Shown: one piece after another, positions 32,425 through 42,894 of the stretch
How positions within the stretch are numbered: position 1 is the first letter of the stretch
Layout: the number at the start of each line of letters is the position of its first letter
NCBI GenBank assembly: GCA_036365455.1
Contig: JAWQUS010000011.1
Coordinates: 5,600,001-5,664,000, forward strand
From: Macrosoma leucophasiata
Lineage: Eukaryota > Arthropoda > Insecta > Lepidoptera > Hedylidae
DNA: 64,000 nt
Direction: 5' to 3'
Made by a program: the position numbers and the translations under genes
The notes under the pieces: generated by a model
The model's input: only the letters and a program-made list of their open reading frames with translations
What the model was told of the DNA's origin: nothing
Database searches by the model: none

Positions 32425-32912
32425 ACTGGTGGCAGAGCTGGACACTACACACTGCCAAAGAATATGTAATAATACTACGTATAGAATGGACACTTCGACG
32501 TCCCGTCCGATTTCCTCCCATCACCCAACCTCCTCCCCCTCTTATGGGTGACGGTTGGTATTTTGTACGTGCTACGCACACAGGTGCACGTGTAAATACA
32601 CCTCACTGACTGATGTCTGTGAAATAGAAACCAAATTAAGCGTTTGTATCGAATTTTGGCGGAGTGTCCGCGGTGTGACACTGCACTAGAATGTAGGGAC
32701 TCGAGGGCGTAGGAACCACCGCATCACCTAACCTATCTGCCACTAAATGGTAGTGTTCATCACTATCGTGTTCATTATCACAGAGACACACCTAAGGTGT
32801 CAGGGGTAGCGACGCATCTGCATTTCACACCTCTGGTTTTTGTGTAGATGTCTATAGGCTGCAGTCATCACTTAACATCCAAGTGAACTGTATGCTTGTG
32901 TGTCAAAATAAG
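32425..32912 (+). mobile_element. SINE-A, older subfamily, split by an R-family core (A13)
   Basis: The head ACTGGTGGCAGAGCT (32425-32439) is separated from GGGCGTAGGAACCACCGC ... CACTTAACATCCAAGTG (about 32690-32912). The 250-bp insert shares GGACACTTCGACGTCCC, AACCAAATTAAGCGTTTGTA and GGCGGAGTGTCCGCGGTGTG with the core of the R element at 59513-60060. Confidence 0.75.
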
Positions 32913-32962
32913 ATTGTTAAATGTAGAAATATTGTTACTTCAATGATTACTCTTAGTCTGTA

Positions 32963-33090
32963 TTGTTAAAGTTAAAGTCATTGTTACATTTCACATCCTT
33001 TCCTAACTCAAAGAAATCTGTTAAAGTTAGAGCAGGATGTGAAATGTTACAATCACTTTAACTTTAACAAAAGTCGTGGTGCAACCCAGG
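32963..33090. mobile_element. Palindromic MITE, family E (E3)
   Basis: The right end GTCGTGGTGCAACCCAGG is intact and the left terminus is missing. Arms GTTAAAGTTAAAGTCATTGT and ACAATCACTTTAACTTTAAC flank a central AAAGAAATCTGTTAAAG. Confidence 0.8.
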
Positions 33091-33249
33091 CTTAGTATCA
33101 TAGATGGCTGATAGAATAAGTAAATAACCGTAGTGGTTCGTTAACTGCTTGGTGTCAGCTCAAATCATGCGTTTTGTTTTAATTTACACGCCCAAACAAT
33201 CTCTTATCCACAATTTATTGAACTCGTAATTTGATTTTTATCACGACAG

Positions 33250-33506
33250 TCTTATGTATATAAAAATCAAATACTTTTTGTTAGTCTCGCTTAAACTTGA
33301 AAACAGCTGTACTGATTTGGCTAATTTAAGTTTTGAATAATTTTTGGAAGTCCAGGTAAGGCTTAATAACTTGAGAAATATGAAGAAATTGAAAGGGAAA
33401 TAGTAAAAACAACAGTTTCATTTTTTCATACAAATAGTCCGTACCTGCCAAACCTTTGGGAGATTATTTAATTTTGAGGCACTAAAAAGCTTGCCGGGTC
33501 GGCTAG
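33250..33506 (+). mobile_element. Non-autonomous Helitron, group K (K2)
   Basis: Follows group K from TATAAAAATCAAATACTTTT through TTAGTCTCGCTTAAACTTGA to AGCTTGCCGGGTCGGCTAG|T, so the CTAG|T end is intact. Confidence 0.75.
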
Positions 33507-33985
33507 TTTAAAAAAAAATTGACAATTTGTTACGACGGTAACTTAATTTCGCTAATAAATACGAGTGACCAAATTTATCCCAAAATCCTTAACAATATAG
33601 CAATATACTGCTACAATACCATCAAATGGTAAAAGGAAGTTCGAAGAGAATCGTATTTCGATAAACTTTTATCGCAAGGGCACAACTGAAAACGAATCTT
33701 CACGTTACAGAATAAAGTGCATAACAGCTTATAGGAATATGCAATCAAGTTGTTTACTGGTTTGCAGTTCGAAAATACAGTGATCTTCAGTATTAGACTA
33801 GTTGGAGTTCAGAGAATTAGTGCTGGATTAGATACGGAAGACTGACTTAGGTACCAAATACTTAACGTAAATGATTATATGTGTTTTGCCAAATTTCCTA
33901 TAAGATTGTGTTTTCACTGCTAAGTGAAGTCAGAAATTTACCGTATTTGTAATCTACAGCGTAAATCAGTTTACCGTGTTTGTGA
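33507..33985. other. Unassigned sequence
   Basis: Nothing recognised. Confidence 0.4.
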
Positions 33986-34200
33986 CTGCCTTAGAAGCGT
34001 AGTGATAGCAGGCCACTACTATTACGCTGGAGGTCCTGAGTTCGATTACCGGGTCGGGGGCTATCAGAGATAACTGTTTGGAATCCTTTATCTCTGGTTC
34101 TATTGGGATTTTCCCATTTTCTGGAAGTTTCCCAGTACCTCGGAGTTTGGAAATGTGCCCGAAGATGCCAACAGGGACGTCTTTCGGTTGTAATGATGAT
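33986..34200 (+). mobile_element. SINE-B head joined to a different LINE-type tail (B8)
   Basis: The tRNA-like head (box A GAAGCGTAGTGA, box B GAGTTCGATTACC) and body run to GATGCCAACAGG (about 34172). The sequence then switches to GACGTCTTTCGGTTGTAATG and a GAT-rich end instead of the normal GGCGTGAAGTTACG tail. Box A and B each have a change from B7. Confidence 0.75.
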
Positions 34201-34690
34201 GAATCTCAATTCCTTTCAAATAACACACAAAAACAAACAAACATTTATCTCCTACCTTTATAACTTAAAGAAGAACATAACTGATAACATCTTAGCTTGT
34301 AATCCTGCGTAATCATCTCAACTCACCAATGCAACATGGAATCTGTTAAATTTCAAATTCTATCTTGACCTCAACAAACGCCTGCAGCTTGGCTACTAAA
34401 AAAGCTATCTATAGCAGGTCCAGTCTAGTTCATCAACACCTACTCGCTGGGAACATGAATAGCTTCCACTCTAAGTTTTCCTATCTCTTTGATGTGTGAT
34501 AGGCCAGTATAAATTGCCAATAGCCCGAGGCGGTTCCACGCTCGGCGAGATAAGTGCAAAGGAGGCGTGGGTGACTTGTATGATAAATACCTATGAAGTT
34601 ATAATGCTGTAAGTTACTTGTTTAAAGACGCTTTGCTTAAAATTTAGCTTAAGGTTAATCTTACCCATAATTTAGTACTAGGTTTAGGCT
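34201..34690. other. Unassigned sequence
   Basis: Nothing recognised. Confidence 0.4.
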
Positions 34691-34913
34691 GCAATCCCGT
34701 GCATCGCGATTGATCGCGGCCGCTTGCGACAATAGATACAGATGAAAATGTATGGCACCGCTTCTGTGGCGCGCAACAGACGCGCGCGGCCACTGTCGTG
34801 AGCCACGCGCGGTCGTGTCTTGCCATACATTTTCATACTATGTTTATTGTCGCCAACGGCCCACGACGCCGTAGGCCGCGCGCGGCCGCGATCGATCGCG
34901 ATGCACGGAATTG
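34691..34913. mobile_element. GC-rich palindromic MITE (S)
   Basis: The ends read CAATCCCGTGCATCGCGAT and ATCGCGATGCACGGAATTG, continuing inward through GATCGCGGCCGC on both sides, an inverted repeat of about 32 bp. The core has a second inverted pair, GAAAATGTATGGCA / TGCCATACATTTTC. Strikingly GC-rich against AT-rich surroundings. The short frames in it are palindrome artefacts. Confidence 0.82.
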
Positions 34914-35249
34914 TACTCGTACCTTTAGTATTCATGATACTTAAGTAGTAAAGTTATTTCAGTCATTAAGTATTTTAAATTAATTTGAAGAAGAGATCAT
35001 AGATCGTCAAATATTAACTGTTTTAGAATTTGGGGACCGCCCGTGCCTATTTGCTCTTTATCACTCTTCGTGCTTAATTAATCTTGATACAATTTTTGTA
35101 TAACATTTCTTAGTTTTGCTCTCTTTCGTCCTGTATAATGATCGCATTCATGTTATCTTTCCTTTTCTACTATTCTTTTTTAATGTCCATACCAATATTT
35201 AATTTTAAACCTAATTTTAGATGGTCATACTTTTGTATGACCATTATAA
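34914..35249. other. Unassigned sequence
   Basis: Nothing recognised. Confidence 0.4.
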
Positions 35250-35302
35250 TGCAGTCTCGCATGAAGTCAAATTTTTCTTTCCATTTTTCTTTAAAAGAAA
35301 CA
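35250..35302 (+). mobile_element. SINE-D 3' scrap (D5)
   Basis: GTCTCGCATGAAGTCAAATT and TTTCCATTTTTCTTTAAAAG are the end of box B and the tail of SINE-D. The head is lacking. Confidence 0.7.
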
Positions 35303-35374
35303 TTATAATGCATTTCAATTTCTTGCAAACATGATTTTAAATAACTCAAGCCTCAACTGTAGTGATCAGTAGTG

Positions 35375-35935
35375 GTCTGCTGCCACTTAATTGCCACAAT
35401 AGCCTAATAATAGTGGCAAGCCACCGGTTCGTTGTGTAAGTTTGACTCAGGTTGGAGAAAGAAATGCTCTTGAGATTTGTCAATTTACCTATTTAAAGTT
35501 TTCCAGTCTCACTCTTGGAGTCTGGTAATGTGCTCGGAGTTTTTTTTATGTTATTGAAGTGGCAAACAAGCATGCAGTTCACATTAATGTTAAGTGATGA
35601 CTGCAGCCTATAGACACCCACACAAAGACCAAGGTCAAAATTCAGATGCGTTACCACTCCTGAGACCTAAGGTGTTATGCCTCTGTGCCAGAAATTACAG
35701 GGCCATACATTACCACCTAACCGGAACACGATAGTGCTGAACACTACCATTTAGCGGCAAGTATATTAGGTAATGCGGTGGTGCCTACGCCCTCGAGCTC
35801 CGTCACTGGAGATCTACCACCAGTAAGGCAATAGGCTCGCCGTCATGGGACAAAACGCAACATAAGTGTTTGCACGTATGCTTGAATGGTTATATTTACC
35901 TCTGCCTACCTAGGGATTCAGTGAAGTTACTTAAC
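35375..35935 (+). mobile_element. SINE-B, old copy interrupted by SINE-A (B9)
   Basis: The head near 35390-35450 (GGTTGGAGAAAG region) and GGAGTCTGGTAATGTGCTCG run to 35539. After A14, AGGCAATAGGCTCGCCGTCA, GTGTTTGCACGTATGCTTGA and TACCTCTGCCTACC follow. The split falls inside one unit, so A14 inserted into an existing SINE-B. Confidence 0.78.
35540..35824 (-). mobile_element. SINE-A, full length, nested in SINE-B9 (A14)
   Basis: Complete young-subfamily copy with an eight-base tail. It is younger than the SINE-B that surrounds it. Confidence 0.88.
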
Positions 35936-35940
35936 GTAAC

Positions 35941-36270
35941 CTTCAACTTCATTGACCTAATTTTAAAAGTCCCCCGTTAAATATCACTTCTCTTATCTTA
36001 TTAAGTCCGTTACGGACTCACTTTTAATTGGCTCCCTTTAGTTAAGATCGTCAAAAAAGATAAGAGCAGTTTTAATAAGTTTATTTTTAAGAAAAAAAAA
36101 GTAATTTTCAGCAGCTTCCAAATTTTAATGAAATACGTCTGTATGAGCTGCTGTAATTTCCAAATGATGTTATTAATTTTACTTACGTACGGCTTTGTGT
36201 TTTATAACTCTGAATTTCTGTATTTCGTTCTCGTAAATTTAATTAAGCTTATTTCGGAAAAGTAACAAAA
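35941..36270. other. Unassigned sequence
   Basis: Nothing recognised. Confidence 0.4.
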
Positions 36271-36889
36271 AAAAAACCGGTCAAGTGCGTGTCGGGCCAC
36301 GCGCAGTGTAAGGTTCCGTAGTTACAGAGCAAGAAATGTTATGAAAAAATAAATAAATATTTTCTATATGGAGTTGTTCGAAATTTTCTAGTACGAAAAT
36401 ACATTTGGTCGACTATTACTCGTAAACTTGCAGGGCCAACTTAAGTGTGATAGTTTTCCTTTTAATTTCGTTATATGTAGCTACTATCGCCGTAACGTTT
36501 GAATTTCTAACAACAACCGTTTAGTCTGTAGGGGGGGGGACACTTGAGTCTAACGAAAATTTGCACTTTATAGCTTAATAAGTCACGAACAGTTAACTAA
36601 ATCAATGAAAAAAATTATGTTCGCACACCCATAATATTTTTAAAAGACCTATCCAACGATATCCCACACTACATGAAAATCGAAAATAAAAAAAGTTACT
36701 AGTAGGGGGGGGAGGTTACCCTAAAAAATTTTTTTTCACGTTTTTATTCTATCACTTTGTCGGCGTAATTAAGGTGTATACTTGTGCCATATTTCAAGTC
36801 TCTAGCACTAATAGTTTTTGCGTTAAACCGCGGACGGACAGACAGACAGACAGACAGGCAGACAGACGGACATGGCGAAACTACGAAAC
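36271..36889 (+). mobile_element. Dispersed repeat I (I1)
   Basis: About 620 bp: AACCGGTCAAGTGCGTGTCG, ATTTTCTATATGGAGTTGTT, TAATAAGTCACGAACAGTTA, TTGTCGGCGTAATTAAGG, then CCGCGGACGGACAGACAGAC and CATGGCGAAACTACGAAAC. It is the same unit as 44325-44951. No open frame. A common lepidopteran repeat of uncertain class; I1 lacks the terminal CCGAACCCTAAAAA. Confidence 0.8.
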
Positions 36890-36899
36890 TGTTTATATT

Positions 36900-37143
36900 A
36901 TTTTTATGTTATGAAGGTGGAAAACAAGTAAGTAAGTTAACGTTGATGTTAAGTGACCTCTGCAGTCTAAAGACACCCAAAAAAAGACCAAGGGTCAAAA
37001 TGCAGATACGATTCCACGTGATACCTTAGTTGTTGTCTCTGTGATAGTTATTGTGTACGATAGTGCTGAACACTACCATTTGGCAGAAAGATAACGTAAT
37101 GCGGTAGTGCCTACGCCTTCTTAACTTGGAACTCTATCATGAG
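36900..37143 (-). mobile_element. SINE-A, older subfamily (A15)
   Basis: TTATGTTATGAAGGTGGAAA, TCTGCAGTCTAAAGACACCC, TCTGTGATAGTTATTGTG and CTTGGAACTCTATCATGAGT. Many substitutions. It abuts the truncated end of I1. Confidence 0.78.
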
Positions 37144-37170
37144 TAAAATGTGCGCTTACCTAATGTAAAT

Positions 37171-37312
37171 ATTTTTTTTTTAATTATGAAATGGATGTGG
37201 CAAATAACCATGCAGTTCACATTGATGTAAAGTGATGATGCAGCCTATAGACACTGACACAAAGACCGAGGTCAAAATACAGATGCGTTACCACTCCTGA
37301 GGTCTAAGGTTG
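37171..37312 (-). mobile_element. SINE-A, 5'-truncated (A16)
   Basis: Has the tail and 3' half (T run to CACTCCTGAGGTCTAAGG) and then stops. Confidence 0.78.
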
Positions 37313-37376
37313 TTGTTGTGTAAATTACTAAAGTGCATAAGTACTAAAGTACGTAAGTACTTGTAAATTCACCTTT

Positions 37377-37665
37377 TCTGGTGGTAGAGCTCCAGTGACG
37401 GAGCTCGTGGGCGTAGGCACCACCGCATTACCTAATATACTTGCCGCTAAATGGTAGTGTTCAGTACTATCGTGTTCCGGTCAGGTGGTAATGTACGGCC
37501 CTGTAATTTCAGGCACAGAGGCCATAACACCTTAGGCCTCAGGAGTGGCAGCGCATCTGCATTTTGACCTCTGGTCATTGTGTGGGTGTCTATAGGCTGC
37601 AGTCATCACTTAACATCAATGTGAATTGCATGCTTGTTTGCAACTTTTATTACATAAAAAAAAAA
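37377..37665 (+). mobile_element. SINE-A, full length (A17)
   Basis: Complete copy sharing the GAGGCCATAACACCTTAGG and CTCTGGTCATTGTGTGGG variants with A8. Confidence 0.9.
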
Positions 37666-37700
37666 GCGGAATATTAGAGAACACTATTTGAATTTACTTT

Positions 37701-38357
37701 CTACATATGGTATAATACATAATATATATATATCGGCAGGAGGGCCTCCAGTCCGGACATGTGGGTAGTATTGTGGGCGTGTCTTTCCATAAGCCGACAT
37801 GTTACTCGTGTTTGTGGGCATCTGTAGGTGGGTACTCGAGCGGATGATGAAATAAAGCACAGGTTGGCAGAATAAAGTCGTATATTGCCAAAGATCCGCC
37901 CATTCGATTACTTCCGGCAGGGAAGAACGGGCAAGAAACCCTTCGGACCGGGCAACCATATTTATCAGGATACGATACTACGAGTACTACTATCACAAGT
38001 TCAGGACTACCCGCTTTATATCACTTTAATATCACTGACGTTCACTGTTCTAACTGGCAGCATCACTGCGCTATAATAATTCGATTCAACTGTGTGACTG
38101 TGACTGACTGACTGTTACTCTATGACTGAACGTCATGAACTATTTTCTAGCCTTTATAAACCCGATATCGGCTAGTAACTATCCCCTCTAAGATAACAAT
38201 TTCAAGAACCTACGCCGACCGTGGCGCCACCTAGAATTCTCTATTGAACAATCTACCCTAGTCGTAATTAGGTTACGTCTCCGATAAACTAGATGGCGCT
38301 AATAGTCACATTTAGGTTCCACTCCGACATATATATAATGTATTATACCATATGTAG
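37701..38357. mobile_element. Unclassified element with about 34-bp terminal inverted repeats
   Basis: CTACATATGGTATAATACAT with the following AT run at 37701-37735 is the reverse complement of 38324-38357 (ATGTATTATACCATATGTAG). The 590 bp between includes ACTTCCGGCAGGGAAGAACG and a TGACTG repeat, with no convincing ORF. The internal sequence is LTR-like in texture, but no TG...CA pair was fixed. The specific CATATGGTATAATAC part makes chance pairing of AT microsatellites unlikely. Confidence 0.6.

Positions 38358-38408
<51 letters not shown>
38358..38408. repeat. (TA)n microsatellite
   Basis: About 23 TA units directly right of the inverted-repeat element. Confidence 0.95.
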
Positions 38409-38410
<2 letters not shown>

Positions 38411-38828
38411 ACATGTATAGTTGCTCTATATTTGTAATATTTATTATATATCTATTTATATACTATGCTTATTAATATAATTATTTAATCAAATCATTTT
38501 TCACTCTTAATTTCTAAATTTAGACCCGTTTTGCACCTACATCGTCGCTCTCTTCATAACCCAAAGGTTGACTGGGAGATAACTAAAGAATAAATAAAGT
38601 ACTACATAACAACTGTTATAAACGCATAGTTCATTTCATCAGTTCTACTCGGATTCAGCTAGTCAGCGGTTCCGGCCAATAAATATGACGGAGCGGGAAA
38701 TTGCAGCGATCTGCTTACTTGGCACCAAATTGGATCTGTTACTATGTATTCATCTCCCTTGGGATTTAAAATGCTGATTGGTGTTTTTGTTATGATGTTT
38801 TATATGATTCGGCTTAATAAATCTCCGT

Positions 38829-39397
38829 ATAATAATGGCAGCCCATTATACGTCCCACTGCTGGGCACGAGTCTCTCCCCTCTTTGGAGGGCGACCTGGA
38901 GCTTACCACGCTACTCCAATGCGGATTGGTGGGGAAACGGATGTTTTTTTTTTATTTTTTTTTTTTTTATGTTATGGAAGTGGCAAACAAGCATGCAGTT
39001 CACATTGATGTTAAGTGATGACTGCAGCCTATAGACACCCACACAAAGACCAAGGTCAAAAGGCAGATGCGTTGCCACTCCTGAGGCCTAAGGTGTTATG
39101 CCTCTGTGCCGGAAATTACAGGGCCGTACATTACCACCTGACCGGAACACGATAGTGCTGAACACTACCATTTAGCGGCAAGTATATTAGGCAACGCGGT
39201 GGTGCCTACGCCTGCGAGCTCCGTCACTAGAGCTCTACCACCAGTAAATAATAAGTAAGGATTAGTGGCCAACCCGCTGTCGGATGTATTTAAACCGCCC
39301 ATTAGGCCTCCGACAAGGTTTAACAACTGCTATCTATCGATAGCAACCGGAACCGACGGCTTAACGTGCCCTCCAAAGCACGGAAACGCGCATTGTC
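38829..39397 (-). mobile_element. SINE-L, interrupted by SINE-A (L3)
   Basis: The tail half is at 38829-38943 (CCATTATACGTCCCACTGCT on plus) and the body at 39246-39397 (TTAGTGGCCAACCCGCTGTC, ATCGATAGCAACCGGAACCG). It stops at GGAAACGCGCATTG, before the 5S-like head, so it is 5'-truncated. Confidence 0.82.
38944..39245 (-). mobile_element. SINE-A, full length, nested in SINE-L3 (A18)
   Basis: Near-consensus copy with a long T-rich tail, inserted in the SINE-L body and therefore younger. Confidence 0.9.
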
Positions 39398-40185
39398 CGG
39401 TATTGGTCAAAACTTGACCAAATGTTTGACAAAACCTACACGGGCAAGGTAGTGTAGTAGTTTATTACAACGTAACCAACATTACCGACTTACAAAATTA
39501 CATACCGTTACAAAATAGTGGGAACCAGAAATCATTGTTTTAAATCCTACTCATAAAATTAAATCACTTCGTTCATTGGTGAAAACTATTTATATGAAAA
39601 TCCTATTGGTGATTTGAAGCTTTAGGCGAACGGACAGACGCGCCTAGATTGCTCTGTTTATAAATATATTAACACAGTTAAATAATGTGTAAAGTTATGA
39701 AAGCTCGGTTCACTTCATTAGTTCCGCACAGATACGGCCGGTCAGCGGTTCCGGCCAATAAATATGACGGAGTGGAAAAATGGAGCGATCTGCTTACTTG
39801 GCACCAAATTGCATTCAGTTGCTGTGTAAATTACTGTTACATATCCCTTGCGGCTTTAAAGGCTGATACCGCGCTCAGACAAACGGACAGACGCGCCTAG
39901 ATTTCTCTGCTTATAAATATTTTAACACAGTCAAATAATGTGTAAAGTTATGAAAGCTCGGTTCACTTCATTAGTTAAAATAAATAAATACGACGGAGTG
40001 GAAAATTGGAGCGATCTGCTTACTTGGCACCAAATTGCATTCTGTTACTATGTAAGTAACTGTTACACGTCATAATTATGTGTGTGCGCTTTTAAAGGCT
40101 GATTAGCTTTTTGTATGATGTTAAGTAATATCCCCCATTTTATTCCCGTAGTACTTTATATTTAAACAAATTAAAAAAAACTGAT

Positions 40186-40376
40186 TGCCTGTAAAGTCGG
40201 TTTTACGGGCGAAGATTTTACGTGACAACGTCCTTTTCTCGGTAGAAAGGCATTCGCCGGTCCGGCAGGCCTCTCTCTCGTTCGGTGACTCATCGTTACG
40301 TTACCGGGCGTTACACTTTTTCTTGAGTGACTCCGAGCCGCAACCTAATTTAAGACGTTGTCACGTCAAAAAAATC
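40186..40376. mobile_element. MITE U (U1)
   Basis: Left end TGCCTGTAAAGTCGGTTTTA, then GATTTTACGTGACAACGTC. The right side has the inverted counterpart GACGTTGTCACGTC...AAATC at 40354-40376. A central GGTCCGGCAGGCCTCTCTCT is GC-rich. U2 at 45065-45240 is related and inverted. Confidence 0.75.
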
Positions 40377-40494
40377 TAATCATCATCAATCAAAAAAAAT
40401 AAAAATCATCATTATTTACCTTTTTTTTTCAAATTAAAACTTTAACACAAAAACAATGTAAGACTCCATATATCGATCCCAGTGTTATTAAATT

Positions 40495-40740
40495 GGATTC
40501 TATGGTCTGGGACATAACAAATTTTGATTACCCGGTTAGTCCAGCGGTGTGAGACGTCCGTTTGATTCGAAGGGTAGCGGGTTCGATCCCCGCACTGGGA
40601 CAAATATTTGTATGGCCTACTGATATTTGTTTGTGTTTGTGTATGTGTTGTGTGTGTACAACGGCACACACGACACTGGTTTATACCTAGTGTGGGGCTG
40701 TGAGTGTAAGTTTATTTATAATTTACTTCGTCGAAACGTA
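40495..40740 (+). mobile_element. SINE-M, full copy (M2)
   Basis: tRNA-like head with box A GTTAGTCCAGCGGTG and box B GCGGGTTCGATCCCCGC, where the T-arm stem is perfect. It continues TATTTGTATGGCCTACTGAT, a GT-rich stretch, GTACAACGG and AGTGTGGGGCTGTGAGTGTA. It shares the blocks of M1 in the same order. The D- and anticodon arms do not fold as a normal tRNA, so I call it a SINE. Confidence 0.83.
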
Positions 40741-41200
40741 GGATTGATTTTAAATAATATTAAAAAAAATGGCAAAACAGTAAATATTTTTTCAAGAATT
40801 CAATTTTTGTTGAAGATTTAATTTTTTCTCTGCCAGTGAATGACAAAGAATGTCCCATTATTCTTTTGTTCACACCTTGCCGTTTGTAAAAGAGAGTATG
40901 GAACATTCTGTTGATACCTATTTTCTAATTTTATCATTTCTAAGTATTTTTAGACCATTATTTATGCTATTTTTGTTTACTTTTACATATTAATTAATCA
41001 ACGTATCAGTTGTTATTCGCTTTAATTTTGTATTTGTAATTTGACCTATCCCAAGCAAATCCTATTATTTCCAAGTGATTATAATATATATATTTTTGAG
41101 TTTGAGTTTAAGACGTTGCCATTATTAAGAACCATAATAAGACATAGGTCTTCTAGTGGTGGAGATGTCCCATTATTGGAGTTTCAGTGTAATGATGATG
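40741..41200. other. Unassigned sequence
   Basis: Nothing recognised. Confidence 0.4.
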
Positions 41201-41703
41201 GTAAACTAGCACATTTAAATTTAACATTGATGGTAAATGAATACTGCAGCTTACAAACACACAAAAACTGGAGGTCAGTTTTTTTTTAATGTAATGGAAG
41301 TGGCAAACAAGCTTGCAGTAAAGTGATGACTGCAGCCTCTAGACACCCTACACAAAGACCAAGGTCAAAATGCTGATGCGTTAACACTCCTGAGGTCTAA
41401 GGTGTTACGCCTCTGTGCCGGAAATCACAGGGCCGTACATTACCACCTGACCGGAACACGATAGTACTGAAACTACCATTTAGCGGCAAGTATATTAGGT
41501 AATGTGGTGGTGCCTACGCCCGCGAGCTAAGTCACTGGAGCTCTACCACCTGTAAAAATTGACAAAGTTTACAGATTCGCTGAAACTCATGAGGCTTAAG
41601 TTGTTTTGCCTCTGTGGTATTTATTACAGAGATAGCCCCGTGTATGAATATATATGGTCGTATGTACGCCCTTGAGTCCTTATTCGAGACTCTACCACCA
41701 GTA
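41201..41703 (-). mobile_element. SINE-A, older subfamily, split by a young SINE-A (A19)
   Basis: The 3' part is at 41201-41277 (ACATTTAAATTTAACATTGA, AAAAACTGGAGGTCAG). The 5' part is at 41554-41703 (CAGATTCGCTGAAACTCATG, TCTGTGGTATTTATTAC, GACTCTACCACCAGT). The young copy A20 lies between them. Confidence 0.75.
41278..41553 (-). mobile_element. SINE-A, young, nested in A19 (A20)
   Basis: Full-length but with a small deletion of TTCACATTGATGT near its tail and the ending GAGCTCTACCACCTGT. Confidence 0.87.
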
Positions 41704-41975
41704 AATCTACAAATGAGCTTAAAAACATCGCTCATCATAATCTAAAATTACAATGAAAATATATCTCGTAGCTGTATATACTGACACATAAAACAATGTA
41801 CCATTATCATGATTTCAGTAACTTTACGCAGTAAAATTCCACATTCCTGCCTCATAACGCTCTTCGCAAATTTCATACTCATCGTAAAACATAATTAATT
41901 GATGCTGTATTGTAATCAGGGTCGTAAAACATGGTGTCTGATTCTAATTTGACGTGTATAATATTTGCTGCCTTA

Positions 41976-42258
41976 GGGTCATAGCTCACTACGGCCACCC
42001 GGCACCCGACCAGCACCACCTCGTTTTACGGCGTCGAACGGCGAACCAGAACAGCGAGTTGGCAGTGCAAAGTCAACACAAGACAAGCTAGTGGTCACCG
42101 AATGGTCCACTCGGAGTCCACACGTGGACCGCACGCCGCCCGCGCGTTGACGGCTTGCGGTCGAGGCGATATAGAGCAAAGTTGATGTAATGAACGCAGA
42201 CCGCTCGGGGCGGTCGGGCGCAAGTCAGATGCCGGGTGGCTCTAGTGAGCTATGACCC
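41976..42258. mobile_element. GC-rich MITE T with TTA target duplication
   Basis: 283 bp with ends GGGTCATAGCTCACTA / TAGTGAGCTATGACCC, continuing inward as GCCACCCGGCA / TGCCGGGTGGC. TTA flanks both sides (41973-41975, 42259-42261), which fits PIF/Harbinger. The core has inverted GGTCCAC/GTGGACC-type blocks. GC-rich against AT-rich flanks. Confidence 0.87.
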
Positions 42259-42261
42259 TTA

Positions 42262-42689
42262 TTCCTACATGATCTTCAAGTTGGCATGTGGAAAGAATGT
42301 CGAATGATCGAATACTTACAAACAAATAGCTGAATATTATTATTAATCTGCGATCTATGACCGATGTCAACGTCCTCAATTTCGTAATCAAAAAACAAAA
42401 TCAAAATTCTGACACGACACGTCCATATTTATCCATCATCAATAAACCGCTTTGGGAAGCAGATTTTTTTATAAATCCCACAATGCCAATATCAAAGGAC
42501 TTTGTTTGTGAATTCAGCGAGTGTACCCGTAGAATATATTCCTAGCTAACGATAAATATGTATGACCGGGGATGGGTCTGTCACCTGGGACGTAATTGCA
42601 TTATAAATATTTATTTTGATTGAGTTTGTTTTGGGGTTTGATATTCGGTGTGTCTGTACTTTCCAAATTATACTGAGAAGTATAGGTTA
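42262..42689. other. Unassigned sequence
   Basis: A 62-codon plus frame (42357-42545) has no features; nothing else recognised. Confidence 0.4.
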
Positions 42690-42850
42690 GAATTCTACTG
42701 CAGAATCATTTCGTTCATCCAGATACGCTACAAACCTATTTTTTACGCATATTTGTAATCTAGAGAATATATATCCACTAGGTTGCCTATAAAAATTTGG
42801 CCGCAAGTATTTTTTAGTTTTTTGCGAAAGAACTTTTTTTTACTATTTAA
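42690..42850. mobile_element. Single arm of the 3935-4860 fold-back family
   Basis: CTGCAGAATCATTTCGTTCA, ACGCATATTTGTAATCTAGA, ATATCCACTAGGTTGCC and GGCCGCAAGTATTTTTTAG match the arms at 4026-4140. No partner arm is found here. Confidence 0.65.
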
Positions 42851-42894
42851 TAGATTTTTATAAACAAAATTATTGATGTGTAGGTATATGCTTT

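Larger units (their letters stand above)
38600..40140. repeat. Tandem repeat P, unit about 253 bp, split by insertions
   Basis: CGGACAGACGCGCCTAGATT starts at 39631 and 39884 (period 253). Each unit continues GTGTAAAGTTATGAAAGCTC, GGTTCACTTCATTAGTT and GCGATCTGCTTACTTGGCAC. A third, partial unit lies at about 38620-38800, separated from the others by SINE-L3 and A18. The middle unit alone keeps AGCGGTTCCGGCCAATAAAT intact; the last has lost part of it. No coding sense seen. Confidence 0.8.

Noticed and set aside
32077..32493. 138-codon minus-strand ORF
   Set aside because: Starts inside SINE-A13 sequence and has no domain, codon bias or family similarity that I can see.
36836..36875. ACAG repeat as an independent microsatellite
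   Set aside because: It is a fixed part of dispersed repeat I, present at the same position in I2.
40518..40595. tRNA gene in SINE-M2
   Set aside because: The T arm is perfect, but the D and anticodon arms do not fold normally, and M1 shares the full repeat body.
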